Origin: Paulownia fortunei
Lineage: Eukaryota > Streptophyta > Magnoliopsida > Lamiales > Paulowniaceae
Length of the DNA stretch: 64,000 nucleotides
Direction: 5' to 3'
NCBI GenBank assembly: GCA_019321725.1
Contig: JAGSPU010000052.1
Coordinates: 620,001 to 684,000 of the forward strand
Part shown: piece after piece, positions 52,801 to 63,616 of the stretch
Layout: each line of letters starts with the position of its first letter
Position numbering within the stretch: position 1 is the stretch's first letter
Position numbers and translations under genes: made by a program
The notes under the pieces: model-generated
Databases searched by the model: none
What the model was told of the DNA's origin: nothing
What the model saw: the letters and a program-made list of their open reading frames with translations, nothing else

Positions 52801-54879
52801 AAAAAGAACTCATGCTGACAGGTCATGCTCAGCTCATTAAGTCAGCCTCTCACAGAATAAAAAATTGTGCCCTTGACTATTTTATAGAGTTACAGTTCAA
52901 ATAATTTTAATCAGTAAATAGCAGCTCATTTTGACGCGCCCCTGAAGAGAACTCAAATGACCATCATGCTCATGCAAAACTAAATTTATGTAAATTCTTG
53001 CTGACAATAAATGAAAAAATTAAGATAGAAGAGAACATTTGGATTGCAAACACATAACTATTTTCACCTTTACAGATGTGCCCTTAAGATCAGATGCTTG
53101 CTTTATGCATGATGATTTAGAGATCCCCTCAATCAAACTAGGACCTCTAGGACTGCTTGAGGGCTTCACGGAACTTGTGCCAAGATCAGCCATTGTAACA
53201 TCCTGATCAGAAGAATTACTTGGCCCATTTTCTTTTGGAGAAACTCTATCAGCAATATGTTCCAGGGTACAGGTTATGTTTTGGAGAAGCCAATCAAGAA
53301 CGTGTGATGCAGGAATTGGAACAGCAGGCATGTCAGGATCTGAATTTGCAAAAAATGGGTATTCTGGCTCAAGGAATTCTCTCAGATCCCTTTTCCCCAA
53401 AATAAATCAGAAATCCAAGATGTTCGAATTTGTCCATAGATAAAACCTGGAAGAAAGGATAACTCAACACTTTAACGGAAAGCTCAAGGAGACTGATAGG
53501 GAAATGTTCATCAATAAGATCAATCAAAGATTGATGCACCTCCTATCTAATTAAAGAAACCAAATCGACAGGAATGCAGAATAAGCCAACAAAATTTACA
53601 TACCATAGATTCATCACCTTCCCCTTCTGCAGCGTCTGCCAAGAGGGAAAGAATATTGCCTAGGTGTTTCTGCAGATAAGATAGCTGATGAGCCTCTTCG
53701 TCAGCTTGAGATGGCATAAACCTACGACTGTTGCTGCGCACCAACTGCAATAGGTAGAGTCATGCTTATTTGTCATAATACAGTAAAAACTACATGACAA
53801 CCCTAAAGAAGAGGTACCTTTACTTCTGCTAAAGTTAAAACGTAAAATAACTGTTAACTGCTGCATCCTAGGACATTAGTTGTAAAACCCTATCAATGTA
53901 AAGTTTTTATAGGTAATGAGACTAATAAGTCTGCAGTACAGAGAAGACTTCCAAACATATGATCCCAATTCTGTCCAAATTAAGATCAAATCTTCATAGA
54001 CCCACATATAGGAATATATACAGGCATATATTTCAAATCTATGCGGTGAGAGATATCCTACAAAGATGATATTCAGTGAATTAAATTAAACTCAATTCCT
54101 ATGTATTCCAATCCAAATTGCACCGCCAATTCTCACCTATAAGACAGGGCATCACATTCTAACAATACTTAGAAGAAACAACAAAATTAAGCAAAAAAAA
54201 AAACAATAAATACAAACAAACCCACTTCACATCCCCACAAACCAGATTAAACCCCCATACTACCACCACCACCCCCACAAAAAAAAAGAAAGAAAGAAAG
54301 AAAAAATTATCTCACAATTCACCAAGCATGTCCAATCAAACCCCCTAAAAGACTCCAATAAATCCAAAAATTAGCAAAAAATCATCACCTGTAACGGCGA
54401 TAGCACAGATAAAAACCCATCGAAAGCCGACGTAGACGGCCAAACATCAGCGACAGCAGCAGAATCTTTATGCCCTTTTGGCAGCAACCTCTTATAACTC
54501 TGTATACACAAAAAAACAAGCAAATCAAACACATTTACCCCAATTTCATCGATCTCTTTCGAAGTCCTAGCCTTCACTAAAGGATCAGAATCGTCATGCA
54601 GAACAGAGGATAGGGTTTCAATCAGAAGACGCGAATGTTCAATGGGGATTTGAAGGACTCGGGCTAGAGTTTCCGAGTTGACTCGGTGATTGGGATTTGA
54701 CGAGAGGAGAGTGGATTTGACATGGGATAGGGTCTGTGTGCCGTCGGTGAATATGAGTTTAGGGATGGGGAGAAGGCCGTGCTCGAAGGGCTCTCGGCGG
54801 GGGTGGAGATGGTAGGCAGCTGTGGGGGTGGATGGTGTGGTGGCTCGGGATGTTGTTCGGCGGCGGGGGAATCTGTCAT
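49878..54879 (-). CDS. TBCCD1: TBCC domain-containing protein 1
   Basis: Tubulin cofactor C-domain protein related to human TBCCD1, which works in centrosome and Golgi positioning; the plant role is unclear (Arabidopsis At2g42230). Exons (minus): 54879-54389, 53744-53604, 53446-53068, 52492-52388, 52078-51939, 51713-51510, 51259-51168, 51081-50970, 49915-49878, about 568 residues. Proline-rich start, then EPFEHGLLPIPKLIF and SYKRLLPKGHKDSAAVADVW, then QLVRSNSRRFMPSQADEEAH. The C-CAP/TBCC beta-helix spans exons 3-5 (VNCHESVIYILAPL, ATVYGCSDATIVIGAVGKAV, CERVHLITAAKRICI, NCRECLFFLGVN). The end is GNIRQLYCLQGE. Missing bases: one in exon 1 near 54808, two in exon 3 (about 53377 and 53359), one in exon 5 near 51968, one at the exon 7 donor. 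The last intron is about 1.05 kb and holds a tandem repeat. Confidence 0.92.
50019..50227 (+). repeat. three-copy tandem repeat, period 69-70 bp
   Basis: Copies start at 50019, 50089 and 50158, each beginning AATTTCATTAAGAGG and ending near CATTTGACCAA. Pairwise differences are few. The array lies inside the last TBCCD1 intron. Confidence 0.9.
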
Positions 54880-55086
54880 TGCGGCGGCGCGTGGATCGGG
54901 CGGGGCAGAAACGGAAGTTTACGAAAGATAGTGAGGGTATCTTTGGGAGGAAAATTGAATTGAGTGTAAAGTTAGAGCAGTTGCTAGGATTGAAAAAAAT
55001 CTAACACCTTGATAGTAAATTGGGTTAGGGTCGACCCGTGCTAATTTAAATCGGGTCCCGCGCACATTATTTATGAACTATATATT

Positions 55087-56246
55087 TAGACCCGACCACG
55101 GGCCGGGTCAAAACCGGACCCGGCCCGTGACCGGACCGTGGTCAACGGGTTATGTAAAATCGGACCCGACCCGTGACCGGACCGTGGTCAACGGGTCATA
55201 ACCCGTTGACCACGGTTCACGGGTTCGAACGTGAACCGGCCCGTGAGTTCACGGGCCGGTTGCGGTTTTATCAAACCGAGAACCGCCGGGTTGGACCCGG
55301 CGGTTCCACGGGCCGGAACCGCCGGGCCCGACCCGGCGATTTTTTATTTTTTTATTTAATTTTTAATTTTTTTTTATTTTTTAACAAAAATTGTATAAAT
55401 GTGAGATAGAGGTTTTGAACCCACCTCCAAGTTATTAACATAACACTATAACCAATTGAACTAATAGATTATATGTTTATAATTTTGAATAAGTGTATAA
55501 ATAAGTCTCATAATTTATTTTTTTCGTTTTTTTTTTCTCAAATTGTTTGTCTTGTTTCTGAAAATCAATATAATTGTTATTGTGCCCCTCTTTAAATTTA
55601 ATTAATTAGTTGCAACAAGTTATAAATGAAGTTCTATATTTAAATATTATATATTTCATCTTAATAATAAGTAAAGTTTTGAAAATTATCTAATGATGCT
55701 ACTTTACAATTATCTTAATAATAAGTAAATGATGCTACTTTATAATATCTAGTGTTTATTTCTCAACTTCTCATTTACTATTATTAAATTATTGTAATGT
55801 TGCATCGATTTTATATGATAACATTAACTCAAAAAATCAAAATTTAGTAAATTGTGTTTTATCAATGCAGTGTAAATGGAAAAATTATTTTTTAGAAATT
55901 TCATAAATTAATTTAGTCACTTTTATTTTTGACCATATGCTTAAAATTTAGCTATTTTTTTTTTCAAATTTTAGTTAATTTTTTTTCATTAAGTTCAAAA
56001 ATTAACAATATTTTTTACAAATTTAAGTTCAAAATTTTTTTTAAAAAATAAAATAAAATATAAGGGTCGGAACTGGAACCGGAACCGTCGGTTAACCGAA
56101 ACCGTAACCGGAACCGGAACCGGCGGTTCCGGAACCTGGACCGTAACCGGCTTTGACGGTTAAGGTTAAGGGTCGGGATTTTCTTGAACCGTGGAACCGG
56201 CGATTCCGAACCGTAACCGGCGGTTTTTGAACCGTGGTCAGGTCTA
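55087..56246. mobile_element. hAT-like non-autonomous transposon
   Basis: The ends are inverted repeats: TAGACCCGACCACGG at 55087-55101, and at 56232-56246 the complement of TAGACCTGACCACGG (14 of 15 match). Flanking octamers TATATATT (55079-55086) and TATATATA (56247-56254) fit an 8-bp target duplication, though they lie in simple AT sequence. GC-rich subterminal blocks at both ends are packed with ACCGG/CCGGT and CGGTTCC repeats, as in hAT elements; the middle is AT-rich. I see no transposase. It lies about 200 bp upstream of the TBCCD1 start. Confidence 0.7.
55181..55216. repeat. perfect 16-bp palindrome, 4-base loop
   Basis: Left arm ACCGTGGTCAACGGGT (55181-55196), spacer CATA, right arm its exact complement (55201-55216). 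It lies in the left subterminal part of the transposon. Part of the arm (CCGTGACCGGACCGTGGTCAA) is also repeated directly just upstream, at about 55125-55145. Confidence 0.9.
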
Positions 56247-56254
56247 TATATATA

Positions 56255-57231
56255 TGACATATTCAATGTATGTGCATAATTATTAAAAAATTATAAAAAT
56301 TATTTAGTTATCATGTAAATTAATAAATCAAAATAAATTATTGAAACACACGTAGATACGATTGGATGATGTGCTATATTCTAAAAAAATGAGTTCCTAA
56401 AATCAATTTCCTGAAAAATATATTTAATTAGCTTTTTTTCCCAAAATTTTCACGAACCCCTAATATCCCACTTCCCCTCCCAACCCTAGCATATCGAAAC
56501 CCTAGGTGTAATTATTTTGAGGCATCACAATCTTTATAACATTGTGTGCAATTTATGTGGATAAGTAGTTGCATGTATTTATTTTTGAACGATTGGTATT
56601 GTTTTGTGTATATTGGGTATCTTATGTGATGAATTCAAAAGCATGGGGAGGTGATTTTAATGTTCTAAATGTAGTAGGGGTGTTCTTGCTATTTTTGACA
56701 CTGCATAAGGGGACAATTTTCTAACTAATCGTACTTGTTGTTTATGTTTAATTACAGCTTATCATATAAGAATACTAATGGGTGGGTTTGGAACGATTTT
56801 ATAAAAAATTGAGATTCACTTCATAAAAATTTTTAAGTACTCGATATTTGTCTCATCCAAAACCTGATAGGTATGGGTTTAGCTCATGTTAAATTCATTT
56901 TATAATTTTAAAAATATTACAAAATATATATTTTTTAAATAACACCACTAATTTCTTTAAAATATATATTTTTTAAAATATGATATTACACAGACACATA
57001 TATATTAAATATAACAAAATAAATAATAAAACTATCTTGTTAACAATGGATGAAAGTGTGCATTTAAGGTAAAAGAATTTTTGAGTTCAAATTACGTCCA
57101 CACTTCAATATATTAATTTTCAGACAACATTACAAATTGGAATAGCATGTACATAACTAGTATTATAAGGTTTAGTGCCAATAACTTGTGCATCAACCTA
57201 ATTTGAACAGCATCATCCATTCTAGTCCCTC
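56255..57231. other. intergenic, nothing recognised
   Basis: AT-rich spacer between the hAT-like element and the retroelement. No gene or repeat is recognised. Confidence 0.5.
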
Positions 57232-57297
57232 TTATAAGTTGCTTGTAGCTTCACCCTGTAGCCATAACTGAAAATCTTCGTCTTCTTCGTCCAAACA
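57232..57297 (-). other. possible terminal-exon remnant next to the retroelement
   Basis: On the minus strand a frame ending CLDEEDEDFQLWLQGEATSNL with TAA at 57232-57234 has the acidic look of a real protein end. It lies only about 30 bases from the LTR. No matching upstream exon is identified on the far side of the element, and chance is possible. Confidence 0.2.
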
Positions 57298-57325
57298 TGA
57301 CATTCGCGAACAGAAGAAATCACGC

Positions 57326-57799
57326 TGATATGGTATCATCTTTTACTTATAAGGCTGATGAGCTGCAGAGATGCGGATCTACAGGGTTGCGGAGTTGGGA
57401 AGTTAGTGAGTCACTATTTGCATCACGAACAAGCGTTACGGGTGTCGGGGTAGCCCGATGAAAATCCTCCGACGCTCAAGTCAGTAAGTTGAGTATGTGA
57501 ATTAAACCAAAAACTAGAGAGTACTTAAGGTTTAATTGATTGCGTACCTTTCAATTATAAAATAAGGGGTATTTATAGTTGTAAGATCAGAAGGTGTAAT
57601 CCTGTGTGGAGTGGTGCATGCACCAAATGGATCTTTTAGGCCCATTAGGCTGAATTTATCATATGAATCTCTTCAAATCATTTTATTGGGTTTGTTTTGT
57701 TGGATCAAATCTTTATTCCGACCCACTATCTAAACGGATCTCTTGGGCCTATTTTGGACCTTAGCTTTTTGGGCCTATTTTTAGGCTCAAGGCCCATCA
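57326..57799 (-). repeat. LTR (3' LTR of the minus-strand element)
   Basis: 474 bp. Alignable to 63161-63616 over its full length apart from a small gap of about 14 bases near 57370 and some one- or two-base gaps. A TATTTATAG-like box lies at about 57569. Confidence 0.9.
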
Positions 57800-57801
57800 T
57801 A

Positions 57802-57816
57802 AGCCCCCCACTCTCG
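57802..57816 (-). other. polypurine tract
   Basis: On the minus strand, GAGAGTGGGGGGCTTA immediately precedes the LTR, the expected place for plus-strand priming. Confidence 0.6.
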
Positions 57817-57899
57817 ATCAAGCCTCACATAGGAGAGTTGGTTGAGAGTGAGAACGTTAGAGTGATCTCATTCTGAGATAAATAACTTGGGGCAGTTCA

Positions 57900-58215
57900 A
57901 CCTCTTGGGGTGAGCAGCTTAGGGCACATCATCTCTTGAGGTGAGTAGTTTTAGGTTACATTCCTTGTCGAGGTGAATAACTTTGGGCAAATAACCTCTT
58001 GGGGTGAGCAGCTTAGGGCAGGTCAAGTGCGATGCATAGGTCGAGCGTGTTACACATGTGCTGGTCGAGCAACAGGTTATTTGAGCTTATTGAGCACGAT
58101 AGGTGCGTAGGTTGAGCACAACAAGTGCGTAGGTCGAGCACGCAAATCACGCGAGCTTGTCGGGCATAGGTCAGGCATAACACATGCGTAGGTCAAGCAT
58201 AGTGTGAGCGTGTTG
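57900..58215 (+). repeat. imperfect short tandem repeats inside the element
   Basis: CCTCTTGGGGTGAGCAGCTT recurs at 57901 and 57995 with weaker copies between, followed by repeats built on GCGTAGGTYGAGCA up to about 58215. Confidence 0.7.
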
Positions 58216-59182
58216 TAATTATCAATTGTCATCTCTACATCGTTTTTGCGTTGAATCGCTTTTGCATTGAATCGCTTCATCTAGTTAGGGAGTTGGTTGG
58301 AGGAGGGGTCATGTCGAGTCCAATTACTTAGTGGGATTTTTGCTCAGGTTCATATAGATCATTTATTCTTTTTCCCATAGTGAGAGTAAGTCGAGTGAAT
58401 GAGATTAAGTCTTCGGGATCATTGTCATTGTCATTATTGCACTAGAATTTAGTGAGTCCAAGAGCGAGGTCATTCCTTCTCCATCTTGAGGTCTAGCTGG
58501 GTTGGCTGATGTGTTTGGTCAGCCCTCTACTTGTAGTTGCATCATGGACGTCAATGTATTGACACACGTTTGTGCGTTAGTGGATTCACATTATTTAGCT
58601 AATTTTTTTTGTTAGATGTATGGTCGATCTACTTAGCATTTTTAATGTTTTCACTTCATTTTTGCATCTGATGCTTTTTTATTTGTGCAAGTTCTCATAG
58701 ACTGGCTCTTCGTACCCTTCTGTTGGAAAGAACGTGGCACCTCTTCGAGGTGAAGAGAGTGGTGATGATTAATGTGACACTAACGTATGTGACACTGACG
58801 TATGTTAGCGCAAGTGAGGGAGGGTTTTCTTCCCCCCTCGAAAGGGCAACGAGCAAAGGTCGTTAGCCTGTAACGTAGTTGGTGATGCTGGAGGGCAACA
58901 TGTTGAACTGCTATCAGATGATCACTACTTCTTGGGGATCCGAAGGTGTGCGAGGTCCTCCTGGAGGACAACAATGCGAGATCTCCTCTTTAGGCGAGAA
59001 GGTGTGTGAGCTCTTTGTGAGGGTGCGAAGCTGTGCGAGCTTCTCTGTAGATACATTAACTAGGTCCTTTGGTAGGGCGAACTGTGTTGAAAAGACTTCT
59101 AAATAAATAGATTCTTCTCTGTTGGCGAAACTTCTTCAAGCCGGCTAATGTTAGTACTTCTTCTAAGTTTTTTTTTTTCCGA

Positions 59183-59560
59183 GCCATGCTCGATGCAAGC
59201 TTGACCTGTGCTCGATGTGAGTTGATAAAATTGAGATTGTTGGGCTCGATCCGAGCTAACCAGGTCGAGCTCGTTGGGCTCAACCTTTTTATTTTTTGAG
59301 CCATGCTCGACGCGAGCTCAATCTGTGCTTGATGCGAGCTGACCAAGTCGAGCTCGCTGGGCTCGATACGAGCTGACCAGGTCGAGCTTGTTGGGCTCGA
59401 CCTTTTTTTTTTCGAGCCATGCTCAATGCGAGCTCGACTTGTGCTTGATGCGAGCTGACCAAGTCGAGCTCGCTGGGCTCGATGCGAGCTGACCAGGTCA
59501 AGCTCATTGGGCTCGACCTTATTTTTTAGTCGTGCTCATCGAGCTCGCTGGGCTCGACCT
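59183..59560 (+). repeat. tandem array, period 116-117 bp
   Basis: Units start at 59183, 59300 and 59416, each opening GCCATGCTCRAYGCRAGCT, with a partial fourth. Each unit contains an internal near-duplication built on GAGCTGACCARGTCGAGCT and GCTGGGCTCGA, so the array has two levels of repetition. It lies on the 3' side of gag in element orientation. Confidence 0.9.
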
Positions 59561-61184
59561 TGCTTGACTTGGAGTGAACCTCCTTCATATGGGAGCGAGG
59601 ATGCTCGTCTTCTCCTAGTCCCAGTCCACATAGTCACATCATTTCATAGTCCTCGTGATCGTAGCCCTTAGAGGGCTTAGGCCAGGTGAGTTGTTATCTC
59701 TTTCTTATACTTAGTTAGTCCATTTACTTAGCCTTTTTTTCCGCTTTATGCAATGATTGTTGCTTTATACTTCTCATGATGGAGGAAGTCGGTATGACTT
59801 CTCATATTTGTGAGCCGGTAGCTCCTCTGTACTGGTATAACTTCTTGAAGGTATGAGCGTGAGCTCCTATGGGTGCAATAGCGCAAGCTCCTCTTGGGGC
59901 GTGATGCTGCATGAGGTTCTCCTGATAGCGCGATGACGTACGAGCTCCTTTTGGGGGTGAGCAACTTGGGAACCTTTGATATATTATGGATGAGAATCAT
60001 AACTCATCAATCATTCAAGTAGACTCTCTTGTGTTGTTGTAGAGAGATAGTCGTAATTTACTAACCCACTTCCACAAAATTTCTCTCTTTAGGTCAAGTC
60101 ATCTCCAAGAGAATCATTTTCAAACCATGAGCTCTTAAGGTACTTGAGCTTGCATTTAGGGATCTTCTTCTTTACTTTGATCTTTTCACCATCTATTTTT
60201 CGTTCAAGTATTCCACTCCATCTTCTTTCCTGTGTTTTGTCTTTCTTTTTCTTTGAGTCAATATGTCGAACACCTTAAAACATCAATGGTAGGATTTGAT
60301 AATAAAAGTGATGTAGAGGTAGAACCATCTATAATCTAAGGTGATGCATCACCGTCGTTGCTGGCAAGTTTCGCCGCCACAGCCCGTCTCGGAGTTGCGA
60401 GTTGTAACTTGCTCGCCTAACTAGCAGTTCTTCTCCGCAAGCTGCCGAGGGAGCTCGCGACTCCGGCGAGCCAACAACTATCATTAGCTCGTCATTTCAC
60501 CATATCGGCGAGCTGGGAGCTCGCCAGCTCCCCGTGCGAGTTGCTGCTGCAGCAGCTTGCGTGTTCTTCGGTCATGTAGCTTGTATGCCCTCCATCCCCA
60601 TGATACGTTGTGATATCTCTTCTTGAGAATCTATGTTTGAGCCTCGTCGTCATCAGTTTCCTAGTGGATAGGGTCCTGTCGAACTTTAATATTTAGGAGG
60701 GGCTCTCCGTGAGACAATTACGGGTGTTCTTAATCTTCCAGTTTGCGATGGTGAATCTTGGGATGAATGGTCCAGTGAGGGGGGTAGCTCTATGGATTTT
60801 AGTGAACCAACAGAGTGAAGGAGGCCCTGCTTATGAACTTGGTCCAGAATTAGGTGAAGCGGTGTGAGAGCTTCTTTTAGATAGTCAGTCTTCAGATTTT
60901 GAGGGGGGGTGATACTCTTGTGTCCGTCGATGATCTTCAGCCCTTACTTGTAGGACTCAATTTACCGTCACGCTATAAATTTCTTCTTCTGGGATTGGGT
61001 GATAGGATTATGAGTCCTCAAGAGGAACATTTTACTGTCAACTTTAGATATTGTTGCTGATTTATCGGTAAGTTCAGGTGATAGTCTTTTGTTATTTGCT
61101 GCGAGACTTTGGCTTGTTTTTATGAAATGCATATTCAACTTGTTTCCTGTCGTGGTTGTTGAGTTTACTTTGTTGCTTTGAAGC

Positions 61185-61457
61185 TTGCTCATTTTTATTT
61201 TTGCTTTCATACTTGATATTTTAGTACTTAGGAGTGGATCAGGCTCCCAAGATTTTATCTTAGGGAATTCTCAAGGTCTATCCAGGGTTAGACTTTTGGC
61301 TATTCTCAAAGAATGGTGGGGAACCCCAATGATTTATACTTTTACCTATGATCTCAAGGAAAGTCAATTTTTTGGTTCTAGGGTCGAGCTGGCTAGGCTC
61401 ATTATTGACCTCTCTAGAACTCCATCGGCTTCCTGGATCAGTGGCATTTTTAGCTAG
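61185..61457 (+). other. open frame antisense to the retroelement
   Basis: A 90-codon plus-strand frame (…WWGTPMIYTFTYDL…, …SASWISGIFS) lies next to gag on the opposite strand. It has no domain I recognise. Antisense ORFs are known in some plant gypsy elements, but at this length chance is also possible. Confidence 0.2.
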
Positions 61458-61639
61458 ATCAAGTATGTGTAATATAGTAGACATCAAGTAAAGTGAAAAA
61501 CTTGTCGCTTTTATTCATTCATGTTAAAAAAGAAGTACAACATGTTATCTAATGAAAAATAACATAGGTCTTCAAAGGGCGAAATTTGCTGAAAATATCT
61601 TAAGTAAAGTAGCTCTAGCAACTTCCTCTATCTTACTCT

Positions 61640-62950
61640 TAGATTGCTCGCGTTGCTTAGGAGTATCATGTTGACGCTGATCGCGGTGGTGATCGAGGGT
61701 CTTATCTACAAACTCAGTCAGGTGGCCCTTATGAATCAACCTCTCAATTTTCTATTTTAGATGGAAACAATCCTCAATAGTATACCCTCTATCCTTATAA
61801 AAGCGACAATACTTGTCAGATTTTGCTCTTTTATAGTTGTCTCTCTCAATGGGCGAAATATCTGAATTAAGACTTGTTATTTGGCCACCACCAAAACTTT
61901 TGATAGTCGGACGTTGAGGGAAGCAAGTCAGGTCTATGTAGTTGAAGGCTCATTCCTTCCCTCTGGTCTTTTATCCTCCAGGTGCTTTCTCTTTCCAGGG
62001 GCAATCAGTCTTATTGTCTCCTCAATACGGATATACTTCTCCGCCCATTTCAATAATTCTTCTAGTGTCAGTGGAGGCCTTCCAACTATGATTCCTTGAA
62101 CCTTTCATGGCATAGATTTTGTTGCATTATCCCTGCCAGCAACTCATGGTTGACATGGGAGACCTTGTGGATACCCTCCACGAAACGTCGGACATAGTCT
62201 CAGATGGACTCTTTTTCCTTCTGGGCGATCGAGAATAGGTATGTAGCCGTCTTTGGATACTTGCGATTAATGGAAAATCGATAGAGAAATCGTTGTGTAA
62301 GTTGCCCTAAGTTGGTAATTGTTCATCCAGGTAGTTGATTGAACTAAGTCAGAGCTCGCTTGTTCAATATAGTTTAGAAATTTTGCAGTATGTGGCATCG
62401 CTCAAGTCATATAGGTCCACATTCGCATAGAACCTATCGAGGTGCTCCTGAGAATCCCCAGTTCCATTGTACTCTGCTAAGTTAGATACCTTGACCCTTA
62501 CAGGGAGGGACTCTGCTAAGACGGCCATAGAAAATGGGTTGTGCTTTAGGGGAACAAATGCTCGTTGGTTGGCATCCTCTGCGAAAGTACGCGATTCGAG
62601 CGGAGAGTTGGTTGTATGTAGTGGGTGTGCGATCCTATTGGGTGAGTCTGGAGCACAATGTGTGTTACCTTGGCGCCATCTCGTTGCTTGACTCTTTCTT
62701 CTGGTTGGGAGACACGACTGCTCATCTCTTCTCGCGCTTTGGAGACCTTGCGTTATGGAGCTTCAAGCCGTGAATCCTCCCACTCTGGGGCGGGAAAGTA
62801 AGTGCGACTTCCTTGGGGGGGTCACTGGAGAGCATTCTATATGATAAGTTGCAGCAAATTGGGCCATAACTTCAGCAGCTGTCCTAGCACTTGCTTATTC
62901 GATCATCCTCCGTAGTGCCTCCTCAGTGATGTGCATCCCTGGATCACCTC
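61640..62950 (-). pseudogene. retroelement gag, degenerate
   Basis: Minus-strand gag of a Ty3/gypsy element, the structural protein that forms the retrotransposon particle. Recognisable parts are the retrotransposon-gag core, from a 'YNGTGDSQEHLDRF' block at about 62475 through a TITNLGQLTQRF-like stretch near 62315 to FVEGIHKVSH at about 62155, and a zinc-knuckle-like segment with YCRFYKDRGYTIEDCF near 61790-61840. The frame carries stops and shifts, so no intact protein is encoded. The N-terminal boundary is not determined. Confidence 0.75.
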
Positions 62951-63136
62951 GACATGGTGGAGGTTGGTTCTTATGATTGTTGGGTGGTGGTCGTCGAGTG
63001 CCCCATCATTGTGGGCGTCTCCAGTTGGGGGTCACTTGCAGAACCTCAAGCTCTCCCAGCTAGTGGAGCATTTTCTTGGGTGGTAGCCTTTCGAATTGCT
63101 CTAGATCTGGTCTGCATTTCTCAATGATCAGGTAGT

Positions 63137-63160
63137 AAGTTCCCACATACGGCGCTAAAA
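63137..63160 (-). other. primer-binding-like site
   Basis: Just inside the right LTR, the minus strand reads TTTTAGCGCCGTATGTGGGA. The GCGCCGT.TGTGGGA core resembles the PBS of Tat/Athila-type gypsy elements. Which tRNA it pairs with is not determined. Confidence 0.5.
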
Positions 63161-63616
63161 TGATGTGGTATCATATTTTACTTGTAGGGTTGATGAGCTG
63201 GAGAGTTGCGGAGTTGGGAAGCTAGTGAGTCACTACCTGCATCACGAACAAGCGTTAAGGGCGTCGGGTAGCCCGGCGAAGACCCTCTGACGCTCAATTC
63301 AGTAAGGTGAGTAGGTGAATTAAATCAAAAACTAGAGAGTACTTAAGGCTTAATTAATTGCATACCTTTCAATTATGAAATAAATGGTATTTATAGTTGT
63401 GAGATCAGATGGTGTAATCTTGTGTGGAGCGGTGCATGCACCAAATGGATTTTCTAAGCCCATTAGGCTGAATTTATCATATAAATCTCTTCAAATCATT
63501 TTATTAGGTTTGCTTTGTTGGATCAAATATTTATTCCGACCCATTATCTAATGGATCTCTTGGACCTATTTTGAACCTTGACTTCTTGACCCTATTTTTG
63601 AGCTCAAGGCCCTTCA
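63161..63616 (-). repeat. LTR (5' LTR of the minus-strand element)
   Basis: 456 bp, partner of 57326-57799. Confidence 0.9.

Larger units (their letters stand above)
57326..63616 (-). mobile_element. degenerate Ty3/gypsy LTR element, gag only
   Basis: Direct LTRs at 57326-57799 and 63161-63616 both begin TGATRTGGTATCAT and end in CA. The five-base flanks CACGC and CAAGC fit a target duplication with one change. A purine-rich tract abuts the left LTR on the minus strand, and a primer-binding-like site abuts the right LTR, so the element reads right to left. It has gag between about 62.95 and 61.64 kb. I see no protease, reverse transcriptase, RNase H or integrase in the remaining 3.8 kb, which instead holds tandem arrays. 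This fits a gag-bearing non-autonomous derivative (TR-GAG type) of a Tat/Ogre-like lineage. By eye the LTRs differ at roughly one base in ten, so the insertion is old. Confidence 0.8.

Noticed and set aside
54822..55004. 60-codon plus-strand frame
   Set aside because: Antisense to the first exon and leader of TBCCD1; composition follows the proline-rich coding strand.
61881..62773. Plus-strand frames over the retroelement
   Set aside because: Antisense to gag, whose minus-strand reading has clear family blocks; no plus-strand domain seen.
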